Origin: Solibacillus sp. FSL R5-0449
Lineage (GTDB): Bacteria > Bacillota > Bacilli > Bacillales_A > Planococcaceae
DNA: 64,000 nt
NCBI RefSeq assembly: GCF_037975215.1
Contig: NZ_CP150239.1
Location: 2,084,001-2,148,000 of the forward strand
Direction of reading: 5' to 3'
The notes under the pieces: generated by a model
The model's input: only the letters and a program-made list of their open reading frames with translations
What the model was told of the DNA's origin: nothing
Database searches by the model: none
Program-made: the position numbers and the translations under genes
Shown here: positions 35,173 through 45,914 of the stretch, piece after piece
Numbering within the stretch: position 1 is the first letter of the stretch
How the letters are laid out: each line of letters starts with the position of its first letter

Positions 35173-35750
35173 GCCAATACCTCCACTTTCTTTAAAAACT
35201 CGCTAATCATGGCAGTACCCCGTTCTGTTCCGATGGACTCCGGATGAAACTGCAGCCCATATACCGGATATTGTACATGTTGAATGGCCATTATTTCTCC
35301 ATCATCCGCACTTGTAGCAATCACTCGGAAATCTTCATGCAATGTTTGCCTTTCAATAATAAGTGAATGATAGCGCATCACTTCTACTTCCTCTTCGAAC
35401 TGTGCAAACAAACCTGTTTTTTCATATTGAAGGGTACTCGTTTTCCCATGCATAATATTTCGGGCACGGCTCACCGTTGCACCGAACGCTTCACCAATCG
35501 ACTGATGGCCGAGGCAGATTCCCAATATCGGAATCTCTTGATAAAGCTGGCGGATCATTTCAATGACAATTCCTGCGTCTTTCGGTTCCCCGGGTCCAGG
35601 AGAAATAACAATCGCTTTCGGCTGCAATGTGCGGATTTCCTCAACCGTCATCGCATCATTCCGGACAATTTTTACGTCTTCCCCAAATTGGGCGATTTGG
35701 TGATACAGATTATAGGTAAATGAATCATAATTATCGATCAGTAAAATCAT
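35169..35750 (-). CDS. pabA: Anthranilate/aminodeoxychorismate synthase glutamine amidotransferase
   Basis: 193 aa class I amidotransferase. Catalytic Cys in GICLGHQSIGEAFG, His-Glu in LQFHPESIGTERG, and the opening LLIDNYDSFTYNLY typical of TrpG/PabA. It supplies ammonia to TrpE (and possibly PabB). It overlaps both neighbours by 4 bp. Whether it also serves folate synthesis cannot be told; TrpG is an equally valid name. Confidence 0.9.
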   Translation of the reverse strand: MILLIDNYDSFTYNLYHQIAQFGEDVKIVRNDAMTVEEIRTLQPKAIVISPGPGEPKDAGIVIEMIRQLYQEIPILGICLGHQSIGEAFGATVSRARNIMHGKTSTLQYEKTGLFAQFEEEVEVMRYHSLIIERQTLHEDFRVIATSADDGEIMAIQHVQYPVYGLQFHPESIGTERGTAMISEFLKKVEVLA

Positions 35751-37135
35751 TTGCGCACCTCCAGCAATGCTTTTGCTTTATTTAACGTTTCTTCGTATTC
35801 CATTTCAGGAACTGAATCATAAACAATCCCCGCGCCTGCCTGAACATACGCTTTCTCATCTTTGATTACCATTGTACGGATGGCAAGGGCTAAGTCCATA
35901 TCCCCTGATGCCGATAAATAACCAATGGCACCCGCATAAATTCCGCGCTTTCTCTGTTCCAGCTCATTAATAATCTGCATCGCACGAATTTTCGGAGCAC
36001 CCGATACCGTACCGGCTGGCAGGCTTGATGCGATTACATCGACCAAGTGGGCATCATCCCGCAATTTTCCTGTTACCTCAGAAACGATATGCATTACATA
36101 TTTATATTTTTCGATTTCCATGTATTTTGTAACAGCTACTGTTCCGATCTGGGCAACACGGCCAACATCATTACGCCCTAAATCAACAAGCATTTTATGT
36201 TCGGCAATTTCCTTTTCATCTTGCAGCAATGCATTTGCAATCGCTTCATCTTCCTGTGCATTCCGTCCTCGCGGCTTCGTTCCTGCAATCGGATTTGTCG
36301 TGACAAGACCTTTTTGAACTTTCACAAGACTTTCCGGCGATGTACCAAGAACCGTATAGTCCCCTAATTCCATATAGAACATATACGGCGAAGCATTTGA
36401 TGTACGTAATTTCCGGTAAAGCGTCAAAGGATTTTCCCGGAAATCGGCTTCAAATGTTTGAGACAAAACGACTTGAAAAATATCACCATTACGAATATGC
36501 TCTTTTGCTGTTTCAACCATTTCAATAAAGCGTTCTTTTTTTATAGTCGGTACAAACTGTACATCCATTTCTGTTGTGTGCTTATATGCTAAAGATGACA
36601 TCATCATTTGTGCAATATCATCCACTTTTTGCTCCATTAACTCCATCGTATGACCCGTCTGAAACAAATCCATTGCCACAATGGAAACTTGCTGTAACAA
36701 ATGATCGATCACGATGAACGTTTCATAAAAATAAACATGTACATCGGGCATATTGTATACATCGCCTACAATTTCCCCAATCTGTTCAAAATGGTAGGCT
36801 GTTTCATAACCAAAATAACCGATTGCCCCACCGAAAAAAGCAAAAGGAGCATCTTCTTTTTGAATCGGCAACAGCTCTTTCAATAAAGTTAATACCGGTT
36901 TCTGTTCAGTCGTCAGCTCCCGATTATGAATCGAATAAGAACTGGATTCCGCATTTCCTTTTAACTCACCGACCGGATTAAAGGCGATGAAGGAATAGCG
37001 TCCATTTTGCTTAAATTTTGCATTGGATTCGAATAATACCTTCTTTGTTCCGACAATTGATTCAAAAATCGAAATTGGCGTATATGTATCGCCATTTACC
37101 TGCTTTATTACATACTTGTCTGTCTTTACTACCAT
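35747..37135 (-). CDS. trpE: Anthranilate synthase component I (TrpE)
   Basis: 462 aa. The chorismate-binding domain shows PIAGTKPRG, LLQDEKEIAEHKMLVDLGRND, SLPAGTVSGAPK and QAGAGIVYDSVPE. The PIAGT form (not PIKGT) favours anthranilate synthase over aminodeoxychorismate synthase. The ATG at 37135 is chosen because GGAG lies 8 nt upstream. It converts chorismate and ammonia to anthranilate. It is under a Trp T-box. No trpDCFBA genes follow. Confidence 0.93.
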   Translation of the reverse strand: MVVKTDKYVIKQVNGDTYTPISIFESIVGTKKVLFESNAKFKQNGRYSFIAFNPVGELKGNAESSSYSIHNRELTTEQKPVLTLLKELLPIQKEDAPFAFFGGAIGYFGYETAYHFEQIGEIVGDVYNMPDVHVYFYETFIVIDHLLQQVSIVAMDLFQTGHTMELMEQKVDDIAQMMMSSLAYKHTTEMDVQFVPTIKKERFIEMVETAKEHIRNGDIFQVVLSQTFEADFRENPLTLYRKLRTSNASPYMFYMELGDYTVLGTSPESLVKVQKGLVTTNPIAGTKPRGRNAQEDEAIANALLQDEKEIAEHKMLVDLGRNDVGRVAQIGTVAVTKYMEIEKYKYVMHIVSEVTGKLRDDAHLVDVIASSLPAGTVSGAPKIRAMQIINELEQRKRGIYAGAIGYLSASGDMDLALAIRTMVIKDEKAYVQAGAGIVYDSVPEMEYEETLNKAKALLEVRK

Positions 37136-37170
37136 GCTCATCTCTCCTCAGCTTTTCTATTTGGGAACAC

Positions 37171-37395
37171 AAAAAGGCCCTTTCGCTTTTTAAAGGACGA
37201 AAGAGCCGTGGTGCCACCTTTATTGACTAAATAAAATCTATTTAGTCCACTCAAAACTCGTAACGTGAGCACTACGGCACAGCATTTCCTCTGTGCAGCT
37301 AGAAAGTCCATTCATAAAGTACGTTTACTGACTTCCACCAACCGTCAGCTCTCTAAAAAACGCCGCTTTACTACTCTTTTTTCATCATCGCTTTT
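37171..37395 (-). promoter_or_regulatory. T-box riboswitch, tRNA-Trp type, upstream of trpE
   Basis: On the minus strand: stem I with the distal GGTTGGTGGAAGTCAG, the specifier loop GAATGGAC with UGG (plus positions 37308-37310), the T-box AAGGTGGCACCACGG (37206-37220), and the terminator stem CTCTTTCG/CGAAAGGG followed by TTTTT (37171-37208). UGG is the Trp codon, so uncharged tRNA-Trp should activate trpE. It fills the 312-bp gap. Confidence 0.92.
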
Positions 37396-37447
37396 ACTAT
37401 ACTAGCTATTGTATCGTTTCAACCCGAATTTTACAAACTATTTTAAA

Positions 37448-38815
37448 TTAACTGTAAATGTAAAGTTGTCCGTGTGATTTTGCATAGTACAGACTTGCAT
37501 CGGCAAAAGCCGCTAATTGTTCATACGATACATCTTCTTTCTTCAATTGATCCGAATGGATAAATCCGAAATGAATCGGGATTTCTACAATACCTGATGT
37601 CGTATGAACAGCAGTTGTTCGAAGTTTTTCCTCCAGCTTCATCAACAACTTGAAAAAGTCGCTTTCGGAAATATTTTTTACAAACGCTTCTCCAGCATTT
37701 TTCGACAGTACATTAACCTTTGCCTCATACTCGAAAATATTTGAATAAATCGACTCAAACAATGTGAATAGTAACTGCTCAGTAAATAAGGTGCCGAACA
37801 GCTCTTCAATTTTATCCGTGATAAAACACCAGTGAACACAGTAAATCGCCTCATTGTTCGTAAGCGACATTTCCACAAACTCGATTGTGTTCTCTTTCGA
37901 AACGACATGCGGGAATTTAACTGTAAGCGCACTCGTTTCCTCTTCGAAAAATAAGTCAGCATGTATGTTACGAACTTTGTGAACACTGCTCGGCTCACTT
38001 TTATGCTTATCGACCAGCTGCTGCAGTTCCTTTTTATAACGAAACTGATCGATTAGCCCAAAACGTTGAAGGTATCTCTCAATTACGGACAAGAGTACAT
38101 AATTTTGTTGTTTCTCCAATTGAAAAAACGCCTGCTCAAATAGTTCCAGGCTTTCATTCCCATTGCCAGCCCTATAGTTTAAAATCGCTTCCGCAAACAG
38201 TATATTACCGGCATAATAAGAGTATTTTCCTTCCAGATGCTGCAATATATCCTGCTTTGTCTGGTTAAATTCCATGTCTCTACTCGTTGAAGCATAATAA
38301 TAGAGCGCTCCTAAATAACCTCTAACAATTGTTGCGCTGACAGCAGGAATTTTCTGTTTATAATACTCCGCCAATTTCAGGGAGATATGCGCATTTTCCG
38401 GTTCGTTTATATAACGGTACTGTGCTGCCAGATTAAAATAATTAATGATAATAAGCTCATCGTTTTGCAGAAGATGTGCATATTTAAGGGATTTTTTTGC
38501 TGCTTCTATCGATTGTTCATGATGTTTTGTAAAGATATGTTCAAGACTGTACAAATAGTAATAAACCATTTTATTTTCATCTTTGCCATATGTTAAACAA
38601 AGCTTTTCATAATCATCCATGACCGCATGAAAGTTTTGATAGCTGCCTATTTCAAAATAGGTTGAAGCTAAATACTCATAGCAAAGAAGTGCTTCTGCAT
38701 ACCTTTTTTCTTCAAGCGCAATCGGCAATGTAATCGTGCCGAATTGAATCACTTCCATATAGCGCAACTCGTTGAAAAGGTTTCGCAAATGTTCAATCTG
38801 GTTTGAAATTTTCAT
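37448..38815 (-). CDS. TPR-helical protein with degenerate GGDEF-like C-terminus
   Basis: 455 aa. Residues ~1-260 are TPR-like helical repeats (KRYAEALLCYEYLASTYFE, LIIINYFNLAAQYRYINEPE, ILFAEAILNYRAGNG). The C-terminal ~170 residues end in QLAAFADASLYYAKSHGQLY, matching the final helix of GGDEF domains, but I see no GG(D/E)EF active site, so diguanylate cyclase activity is unlikely. It overlaps the upstream gene by 4 bp. A regulatory or scaffold role is inference. Confidence 0.65.
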   Translation of the reverse strand: MKISNQIEHLRNLFNELRYMEVIQFGTITLPIALEEKRYAEALLCYEYLASTYFEIGSYQNFHAVMDDYEKLCLTYGKDENKMVYYYLYSLEHIFTKHHEQSIEAAKKSLKYAHLLQNDELIIINYFNLAAQYRYINEPENAHISLKLAEYYKQKIPAVSATIVRGYLGALYYYASTSRDMEFNQTKQDILQHLEGKYSYYAGNILFAEAILNYRAGNGNESLELFEQAFFQLEKQQNYVLLSVIERYLQRFGLIDQFRYKKELQQLVDKHKSEPSSVHKVRNIHADLFFEEETSALTVKFPHVVSKENTIEFVEMSLTNNEAIYCVHWCFITDKIEELFGTLFTEQLLFTLFESIYSNIFEYEAKVNVLSKNAGEAFVKNISESDFFKLLMKLEEKLRTTAVHTTSGIVEIPIHFGFIHSDQLKKEDVSYEQLAAFADASLYYAKSHGQLYIYS

Positions 38816-39453
38816 GTTACACGTCCACCCCAGTCATTGATTAATCCAAATACAGATTCATAAATCTCACTTGCCTCAGTAATTGCCTGTTCATAGATGT
38901 AGAGGAGCGGCTGTTCGAACTTACTCACAATCTCCTGCAATTCTTTTAATATCGTACTTTGCAATAAAGCGAGCTGTTGCGGGTAATTTTCAACTTCAAT
39001 ATATTTCGCATCAAAATATGGTCGTAAACTTTTACTGCTGAAACTTTTAAGGGCCTGAAAGTTCGCCGCCATTTCCTCAGTTGCTGCTAATTTTTCTTTA
39101 AGGAACTGCTCCAGCTTTAAATAAATATAAATTGCACAAATGAACGCCAGCTTCTCGTTTTCATATAAAGCAAGCTGAATATAGCGTTTTATTTGGAAAG
39201 TTTTAATTTTATCCAACAAGAATTTTCGAATTGGATAAATCATCGTATTTTCCGGATTGGAAATACAATTGATTTCTTCAGTAGATAATAAATACCAAAT
39301 ATCAAATATGATGACTGTACGTTGGTATGACTCTTCACTGAATGGAAGTATTAAAGTGAATAAATTAAGCTCATCAATCAATTGCTGAAATTGGTACATC
39401 GTCTCATCAGAAATTAAAAACATACAATCTGCTTTATCTATTTTAGCGTGCAT
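38812..39453 (-). CDS. Hypothetical helical protein, partner of the TPR gene
   Basis: 213 aa, ATG after GAGGTGA. It is largely alpha-helical by composition (e.g. QLALLQSTILKELQEIVSKF) with no membrane segment and no motif I recognise. It is translationally coupled (ATGA) to the TPR/GGDEF-like gene, so the two products probably act together. Confidence 0.65.
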   Translation of the reverse strand: MHAKIDKADCMFLISDETMYQFQQLIDELNLFTLILPFSEESYQRTVIIFDIWYLLSTEEINCISNPENTMIYPIRKFLLDKIKTFQIKRYIQLALYENEKLAFICAIYIYLKLEQFLKEKLAATEEMAANFQALKSFSSKSLRPYFDAKYIEVENYPQQLALLQSTILKELQEIVSKFEQPLLYIYEQAITEASEIYESVFGLINDWGGRVT

Positions 39454-39538
39454 GTTACATATCTCACCTCAAATAATTGTCAGTTTCATCCATCATATCA
39501 TAAACTTACTGTTTTGAATTATCATTTTAATATAAAAA

Positions 39539-39574
39539 AGTGATGGCTGAAAATTCTCTTCTCAACACATCACT
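39539..39574 (-). terminator. Terminator of the yrrB-like gene
   Basis: AGTGATG and CATCACT arms with a long loop, followed by TTTTTTATA on the minus strand. Confidence 0.6.
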
Positions 39575-39594
39575 CTATATTTTCTTCAATTCAA

Positions 39595-40260
39595 TTAATT
39601 TGAACGTTGGCAAATCATATCATATAAATACTTCGCCTGATCGAATTCAGGCTGCAATGTGAAAGCTTGTTTTAAATGATATTTTGCTTTATCGGTATCT
39701 GGCGTGGAGACTGCGTATAATACACCTAAATTATAATGTGCATCCGCATTGTTCCAGTCTTCTTCAATAACAAATTCCAGCTCCGGCTTCGCAAAATCGA
39801 ACATTTCCAAAGAGCAAAGCAAGATGCCGTATGATAAACGTATTTGCAGATCTTTTGGCGCAAGCTCTGCTGCACGTTGCATAAATGGCAGCGCCAATTT
39901 GAATTGCTGCTCGCGTTCAAATGATTTTGCCAGCATGTAATAGGCATCTGCCCCTTCGATACCGTAATCGATCGATTTTTGATAAAGTTTTGCGGCTTCT
40001 GTATAGCGCTCTGCTTCATAATATAAATTCGCCAATCCGTAATATGCAGTAGCAGCTTTTTCATCTACTGTAATCGCCTTTTGGAAAAAGCGTTCGGCAC
40101 GTTCGATATCGCCCATTGCCGCAAGCAATGTACCGAAGTTTACATAGCCGATTGCATCGTTGGGCTGTGCTTCAATTGCCTGTGTGAAAGCTTGTGCAGC
40201 TTCTTCATAACGCTTTTCCTGAAATGCTTTAATCCCGATTTCATTATAGTTTGTATCCAT
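39595..40260 (-). CDS. yrrB: TPR protein (YrrB)
   Basis: 221 aa made of about six tetratricopeptide repeats (for example AAQAFTQAIEAQPNDAIGYV, AERFFQKAITVDEKAATAYY, AAKLYQKSIDYGIEGADAYY). It lies just after mnmA as yrrB does in B. subtilis. TPRs are protein-docking scaffolds; a link to the tRNA thiolation genes is suggested by position only. Confidence 0.88.
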   Translation of the reverse strand: MDTNYNEIGIKAFQEKRYEEAAQAFTQAIEAQPNDAIGYVNFGTLLAAMGDIERAERFFQKAITVDEKAATAYYGLANLYYEAERYTEAAKLYQKSIDYGIEGADAYYMLAKSFEREQQFKLALPFMQRAAELAPKDLQIRLSYGILLCSLEMFDFAKPELEFVIEEDWNNADAHYNLGVLYAVSTPDTDKAKYHLKQAFTLQPEFDQAKYLYDMICQRSN

Positions 40261-40317
40261 TTTTTCACCTCTAAAAATATGTATAGACGCTCATTTAAAA
40301 TGAACGTCTATCGTCTA

Positions 40318-41436
<1,119 letters not shown>

Positions 41437-41495
41437 TTACTATTCACCTTTTCTTAGACAAATCGCGTAAAAGGCGCGAAGTCTTTCTTATAAAT

Positions 41496-42641
41496 TTACG
41501 AAGTTAGTCGTTTCACAATTTCAGCAGTACGCTTTCCTGCTTCCTGTACTAACTCATCTGTTAATCCTAACCCAAAACTGAAGCGAATGGAACTACGAAG
41601 CTCAGGCGCATTCTGTCCATACATCGCAACGAGTACATGGGACGGGTCAATCGAACCAGCCGTACAAGCAGAACCGCTTGATACAAGTACACCTGCCATG
41701 TCCAGATTGATTAAAAATGATTCAACATCCGTTCCTGGGAAAGTGACATTCAATACATGCGGTAACACGCTCTTTTGATGACCATTCAGATGAAACTTAA
41801 CACCTGCCAGCTGGAACTGTTCGATTAAAATATTTTTGAATCCGTTGTACTGCTCGATACGCTCAAGTGCAGATTGTCCAGCTAACTCGGCAGCTTTTGC
41901 AAATGCAATAATCGCCGGTACATTTTCCGTTCCTGCACGGCGTTTTTTCTCCTGGGAACCGCCATATAGGATATTGGTTAATTTAACTCCTGTTTTTGCA
42001 TATAAAAAACCAATCCCTTTAGGACCATTAATTTTATGGGCAGAAACACTGAGCAAATCAACTTGAAGAGCTTCTACATCCATTTTTTCCAGTCCGAATG
42101 CTTGGACGGCATCTGTATGGAATGTTGCGGAATGTTCTTTTAAAATCGCTCCAATTTCGGCGATAGGCTGGATTGTGCCGACTTCATTGTTACCATACAT
42201 AATCGTAACTAAAATCGTATCATCACGTAATGCCTCTTTCACCTGTTCAGCACTGATTCGCCCTGTTTTATCCACAGGTAAATACGTCACCGTAAAACCT
42301 TCTTTTTCAAGCTTTTCACACGCATGTAAAACGGCATGGTGTTCAATTGCTGTTGTAATAATATGTTTGCCTTCTTTTTGGCGCGCATACGCTGTTCCAA
42401 AAATAGCCATATTATCGGCTTCTGTTCCACCGCTTGTAAAAATAATTTCAGAGGGTTTCGCATTTACTTTTGCTGCTAAACTTGCCCGAGCATCATCCAG
42501 TGCTTTACGTGCACTGCGTCCAACTGTGTGAATACTTGATGCATTACCGCTTTCCTCGGCCATTGCACGTGCCATTACATCGATTACTTCCGGTGCAATG
42601 GGTGAAGTTGCGGCATGATCAAGATAAATTGTATTTTTCAA
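41496..42641 (-). CDS. iscS: Cysteine desulfurase (YrvO/IscS type)
   Basis: 381 aa class V aminotransferase fold. PLP Lys in SVSAHKINGPKG (~203), His in IEHHAVLH, and the persulfide Cys in SSGSACTAGS (~326). It takes sulfur from cysteine for MnmA and possibly Fe-S assembly. The start is a TTG after AAAGGAG (10 nt). Located between cymR and mnmA. Confidence 0.95.
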   Translation of the reverse strand: MKNTIYLDHAATSPIAPEVIDVMARAMAEESGNASSIHTVGRSARKALDDARASLAAKVNAKPSEIIFTSGGTEADNMAIFGTAYARQKEGKHIITTAIEHHAVLHACEKLEKEGFTVTYLPVDKTGRISAEQVKEALRDDTILVTIMYGNNEVGTIQPIAEIGAILKEHSATFHTDAVQAFGLEKMDVEALQVDLLSVSAHKINGPKGIGFLYAKTGVKLTNILYGGSQEKKRRAGTENVPAIIAFAKAAELAGQSALERIEQYNGFKNILIEQFQLAGVKFHLNGHQKSVLPHVLNVTFPGTDVESFLINLDMAGVLVSSGSACTAGSIDPSHVLVAMYGQNAPELRSSIRFSFGLGLTDELVQEAGKRTAEIVKRLTS

Positions 42642-42666
42642 AACAAACTAACTCCTTTAAATAACA

Positions 42667-43086
42667 CTAAATGTAAAACATATAGCCGTCAGATACTTCA
42701 TTATTCGTATATTTAGCCAAATCGTCAATCGTCGTTGTATCCAATACATTTTTTACTGCATCGCGAATACGCATCCATAATTCACGCTGTGGCGCTTCTT
42801 CATTTTCAATTCCTTCAACCGGCTGAATCGGCCCTTCCAATACACGGATAACATCAGCTGCTGAAATTTCATTTGGCTTGTGTGCTAACATATATCCGCC
42901 ATATGCACCGCGGACACTTTTGACAAGTCCTGCATTTCGCAATGGTGACACTAACTGCTCTAAATATGCTTCAGATAAATCTTTATCTGCAGCAATTTGT
43001 CGAAGCGGAATCGGTCCTTCACCATAATGCTTCGCCAATTCAATCATAATCGTTAAACCGTAACGTCCTTTAGTCGATATTTTCAT
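42667..43086 (-). CDS. cymR: Rrf2-family cysteine metabolism regulator CymR
   Basis: 139 aa. MKISTKGRYGLTIMIELAKH and the winged helix (IPLRQIAADKDLSEAYLEQL, RGAYGGYML) are typical of Rrf2 proteins. The three Cys that hold a cluster in IscR are absent, as in CymR. CymR represses cysteine/sulfur genes together with CysK in B. subtilis. Same order (cymR-yrvO-trmU) as there. Confidence 0.92.
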   Translation of the reverse strand: MKISTKGRYGLTIMIELAKHYGEGPIPLRQIAADKDLSEAYLEQLVSPLRNAGLVKSVRGAYGGYMLAHKPNEISAADVIRVLEGPIQPVEGIENEEAPQRELWMRIRDAVKNVLDTTTIDDLAKYTNNEVSDGYMFYI

Positions 43087-43218
43087 CGTTACACCTCTTA
43101 TTTTCTAGTCCTTTAATATACTTCATTATAACACAACTCCTTTTAAACCACTCGGAAATACTTTATGATTATTAACAAAACCATTTTATTCAACTGAAAA
43201 GAAAAGGAGCGAAAAATT

Positions 43219-44499
43219 ATGCAAAATGAACCGCTCGCCTATAAAATGAGACCTCGCACTATTCGTGAAGTTGTTGGTCAGCAGCATATTATTGGACCGG
43301 CAACACCCTTATTTAAAATGATTGAAAAAGGACATGTACCTTCGATGCTGCTGTACGGGCCTCCCGGGGTAGGAAAAACTTCGATTGCAAATGCGATTGC
43401 CGGTAGTTCAAAACTTCCTTTCTTTGCATTAAACGCTACACATGCCGGAAAAAAGGATATCGAGCAAATCGTGATGGATGCCCGAATGAGTGGTAAAGTC
43501 CTCTTGTTCTTGGACGAAATACACCGTTTCAACAAACTGCAGCAAGATACTTTGCTGCCGCATGTCGAAAACGGATCAATCGTCTTGATCGGGGCAACTA
43601 CGGAAAATCCATTCCATGATGTAAACCCTGCCATCCGTTCACGCTGCGGGGAAATCTTACAGCTAGAACGCTTAACAGGCGATGATATCGTCCAGTTGCT
43701 TAACCAGGCAATGTCAGATAAAGAACGCGGCCTTGGCCATTTGGAAATCGATATTACGGAACAGCAAATCGAAAAAATTGCGAATGCCTCAAATGGCGAT
43801 GCCCGAAAAGCATTAACTCTATTGGAATCGGTTTATTATGCTTCAGATGAAAAAGACGGGATCACGATCATTAATGATAATGCGATCGATGCCCTTGCAA
43901 AAAGAATCGGGGTTTTTGGGGATAAGGGCGGCTCCCATTTCTACAACCTATTGTCGGCGCTCCAAAAGTCGGTACGCGGCAGCGATCCGAATGCTGCGCT
44001 GTATTACTTGGCACATTTACTCGAAAATGGTGACCTGGTTGCGGTATGTCGAAGACTGCTCGTCATGGCATATGAAGATATAGGTCTTGCCAATCCAAGT
44101 GTCGGGGCACATGTACAGGCAGCAACAGAAGCAGCCGTAAAACTTGGGTTGCCGGAAGCGCGCATCCCGCTCGCAACAGCAGTCGTGGAAATGTGTTTAT
44201 CGGACAAATCAAATTCAGCCTATAAAGCTTTGGATGCGGCGATCGCAGCAATTCATGAAGGGAAAACCGGTGATATTCCGAACCACCTAAAAGATGCTCA
44301 CTATGCCGGTGCGGCAACTTTAGGCCATGTCGGATATCAATACCCGCATGACTCCCCTATTGGAACATTCGGCGGCTGGGTCCCTCAGCAATATTTACCG
44401 GATGAACTTGCAGGAACCGAATTTTACAAGCCCGTCATTGCAGGGGAAGAAAAAAGAATGGCCGCCATCTATGAAAAACTGAAATCTTTTAAGAAATAA
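43219..44499 (+). CDS. rarA: Replication-associated recombination protein A (RarA/MgsA/YrvN)
   Basis: 426 aa AAA+ ATPase. Walker A GPPGVGKTS (~50), Walker B LLFLDEIHRFN (~95), sensor 1 GATTENP (~130) and the MgsA C-terminal domain (GGSHFYNLLSALQKSVRGSD, IGTFGGWVPQQY). It acts at stalled forks. Divergent from cymR. Shine-Dalgarno AAAAGGAG. Confidence 0.96.
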   Translation: MQNEPLAYKMRPRTIREVVGQQHIIGPATPLFKMIEKGHVPSMLLYGPPGVGKTSIANAIAGSSKLPFFALNATHAGKKDIEQIVMDARMSGKVLLFLDEIHRFNKLQQDTLLPHVENGSIVLIGATTENPFHDVNPAIRSRCGEILQLERLTGDDIVQLLNQAMSDKERGLGHLEIDITEQQIEKIANASNGDARKALTLLESVYYASDEKDGITIINDNAIDALAKRIGVFGDKGGSHFYNLLSALQKSVRGSDPNAALYYLAHLLENGDLVAVCRRLLVMAYEDIGLANPSVGAHVQAATEAAVKLGLPEARIPLATAVVEMCLSDKSNSAYKALDAAIAAIHEGKTGDIPNHLKDAHYAGAATLGHVGYQYPHDSPIGTFGGWVPQQYLPDELAGTEFYKPVIAGEEKRMAAIYEKLKSFKK

Positions 44500-44514
44500 G
44501 CGGATTTACACAAA

Positions 44515-44550
44515 AAAGAGTCATTTTCACGTTCGTGAAAATGACTCTTT
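44515..44550. terminator. Bidirectional terminator after rarA
   Basis: AAAGAGTCATTTTCAC and GTGAAAATGACTCTTT, a perfect 16-bp stem with loop GTTC. Confidence 0.9.
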
Positions 44551-44556
44551 TATCTA

Positions 44557-45051
44557 TTACTTTTCGTATGAATCAGCAAATTGCTTAAATGCTTTAATGC
44601 ATTGTTCCACATTGTCGGCAACTGATAGTTTAACTTCTTCACCATTTAACAGATGAATACTTTTTTGAATTTCCGATAGCAATTCTTCATTACTCTCAGT
44701 ATGTGCATTTGGAATACAGCTCGCACTTAATTCATATAGCTTGATGACATGGTCACGTGCATCTGCATCATTTTCTGCGATTAAATTAGCATGCGCTAAA
44801 CCTGTAAAGTATAAAAGTTTTGAAGTAATATCCATATAAAGGATCCAATAAGTGTTGCTTGATGGCAGTTCCCCGTTATTTTTCGCGATATATTCATTAA
44901 AATTATTCGCTACTTTATGCAATAATTTATCAAGCTGCTCAAAAGCTTTCGACCAATTTGGTTTCGTATCGATATTTTCAAAAACGATTCTATCCATTTT
45001 CAACTGTAGACTCGGCAAATTCAATAAATCATTTTTCATTTCAATTGTCAT
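44557..45051 (-). CDS. Hypothetical protein
   Basis: 164 aa, ATG after AAGGAGG. It appears soluble and helical (KAFEQLDKLLHKVANNFNEY, ELLSEIQKSIHLLNGEEV), with no motif I recognise. It ends against the shared terminator after rarA. It has no counterpart in the corresponding part of the B. subtilis order as I know it. Confidence 0.65.
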   Translation of the reverse strand: MTIEMKNDLLNLPSLQLKMDRIVFENIDTKPNWSKAFEQLDKLLHKVANNFNEYIAKNNGELPSSNTYWILYMDITSKLLYFTGLAHANLIAENDADARDHVIKLYELSASCIPNAHTESNEELLSEIQKSIHLLNGEEVKLSVADNVEQCIKAFKQFADSYEK

Positions 45052-45195
45052 TCTATCGTCCTCCTTGCATCCCCATGCATATTATCAATACTTTATTAAC
45101 TATAGCAAAAAAAAGGAATTTTTCTGCAAAAACGAAAAAATCATTAAAATCCTGCCATATTTTTGCCATAATTAATCTCTTTATAGAATATTATG

Positions 45196-45600
45196 TCATT
45201 TGCTATTCAAAGATTCATCTGTCAGACGAGAAAAGTATTTTTCATATAATAACTTCTCATTTTCAATAGAACCGGTTTTATAAACGACCATTACACCTTG
45301 ATTATAAATTTTAATGGATTGGCCAGAACTGTAAAAAATCCATTTAAATGATTCGATCCATCTATCTAGACTTTTTTCATCATTGTTCAAAAATAATTGC
45401 TTACCTTTTATTACACCCGCCATTTTCCAGAAACCTTCACTTAACTTGAAGTTTTTCGTTAAAAAATCATATTCGGGTTCAACAATATGATCAGTATCAT
45501 AAATGTGAATCGTATTTAAATCGGCATCAATTGCAATTTCAACCGACCCGATGACATCATGTAAATTCAAGCCCCTGTACTCCAATTGTTGAATGACCAT
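45196..45600 (-). CDS. Hypothetical protein
   Basis: 134 aa from the ATG at 45600 after GAAGGGAG. It has a mixed alpha/beta pattern (SVEIAIDADLNTIHIYDTDH, SIKIYNQGVMVVYKT) and no signal peptide or membrane segment. Family not recognised. The 314 bases upstream (45601-45914) hold nothing but A/T-rich sequence and the terminator at 45851-45894. Confidence 0.6.
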   Translation of the reverse strand: MVIQQLEYRGLNLHDVIGSVEIAIDADLNTIHIYDTDHIVEPEYDFLTKNFKLSEGFWKMAGVIKGKQLFLNNDEKSLDRWIESFKWIFYSSGQSIKIYNQGVMVVYKTGSIENEKLLYEKYFSRLTDESLNSK

Positions 45601-45850
45601 CTTTAAACTCCCTTCCAAAACATATTTATTATTTTATCACAATAATAACTACTTATTCAGATAAATGAATGGATATTCATAATTAAGCTATTTTAAGGGA
45701 ATTATTGTATAACTAATTAAATTATGTAATTTATTAGGCGCTATTTGATTGATGGAATGGTTATTCTAATTCTAAAACAGTCTACTCAGAAAATTCCATA
45801 TGGCCAGGTAGTGTAGATTACTTTTCAATCTATAGCAATTATCCATTAAA

Positions 45851-45894
45851 AAAGATGTGTAAAAAAGAGACGAACCTCCTCTTTACACATCTTT
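45851..45894. terminator. Terminator of tcdA (may work both ways)
   Basis: AAAGATGTGTAAA and TTTACACATCTTT perfect arms, with inner AGAG/CTCT pairing and TTTT on both sides. Confidence 0.82.
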
Positions 45895-45914
45895 TTATTT
45901 AAAGAAATCTTCAT

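Noticed and set aside
35367-35723. Plus-strand 118-aa frame over pabA
   Set aside because: Antisense to a clear amidotransferase; no independent signals.
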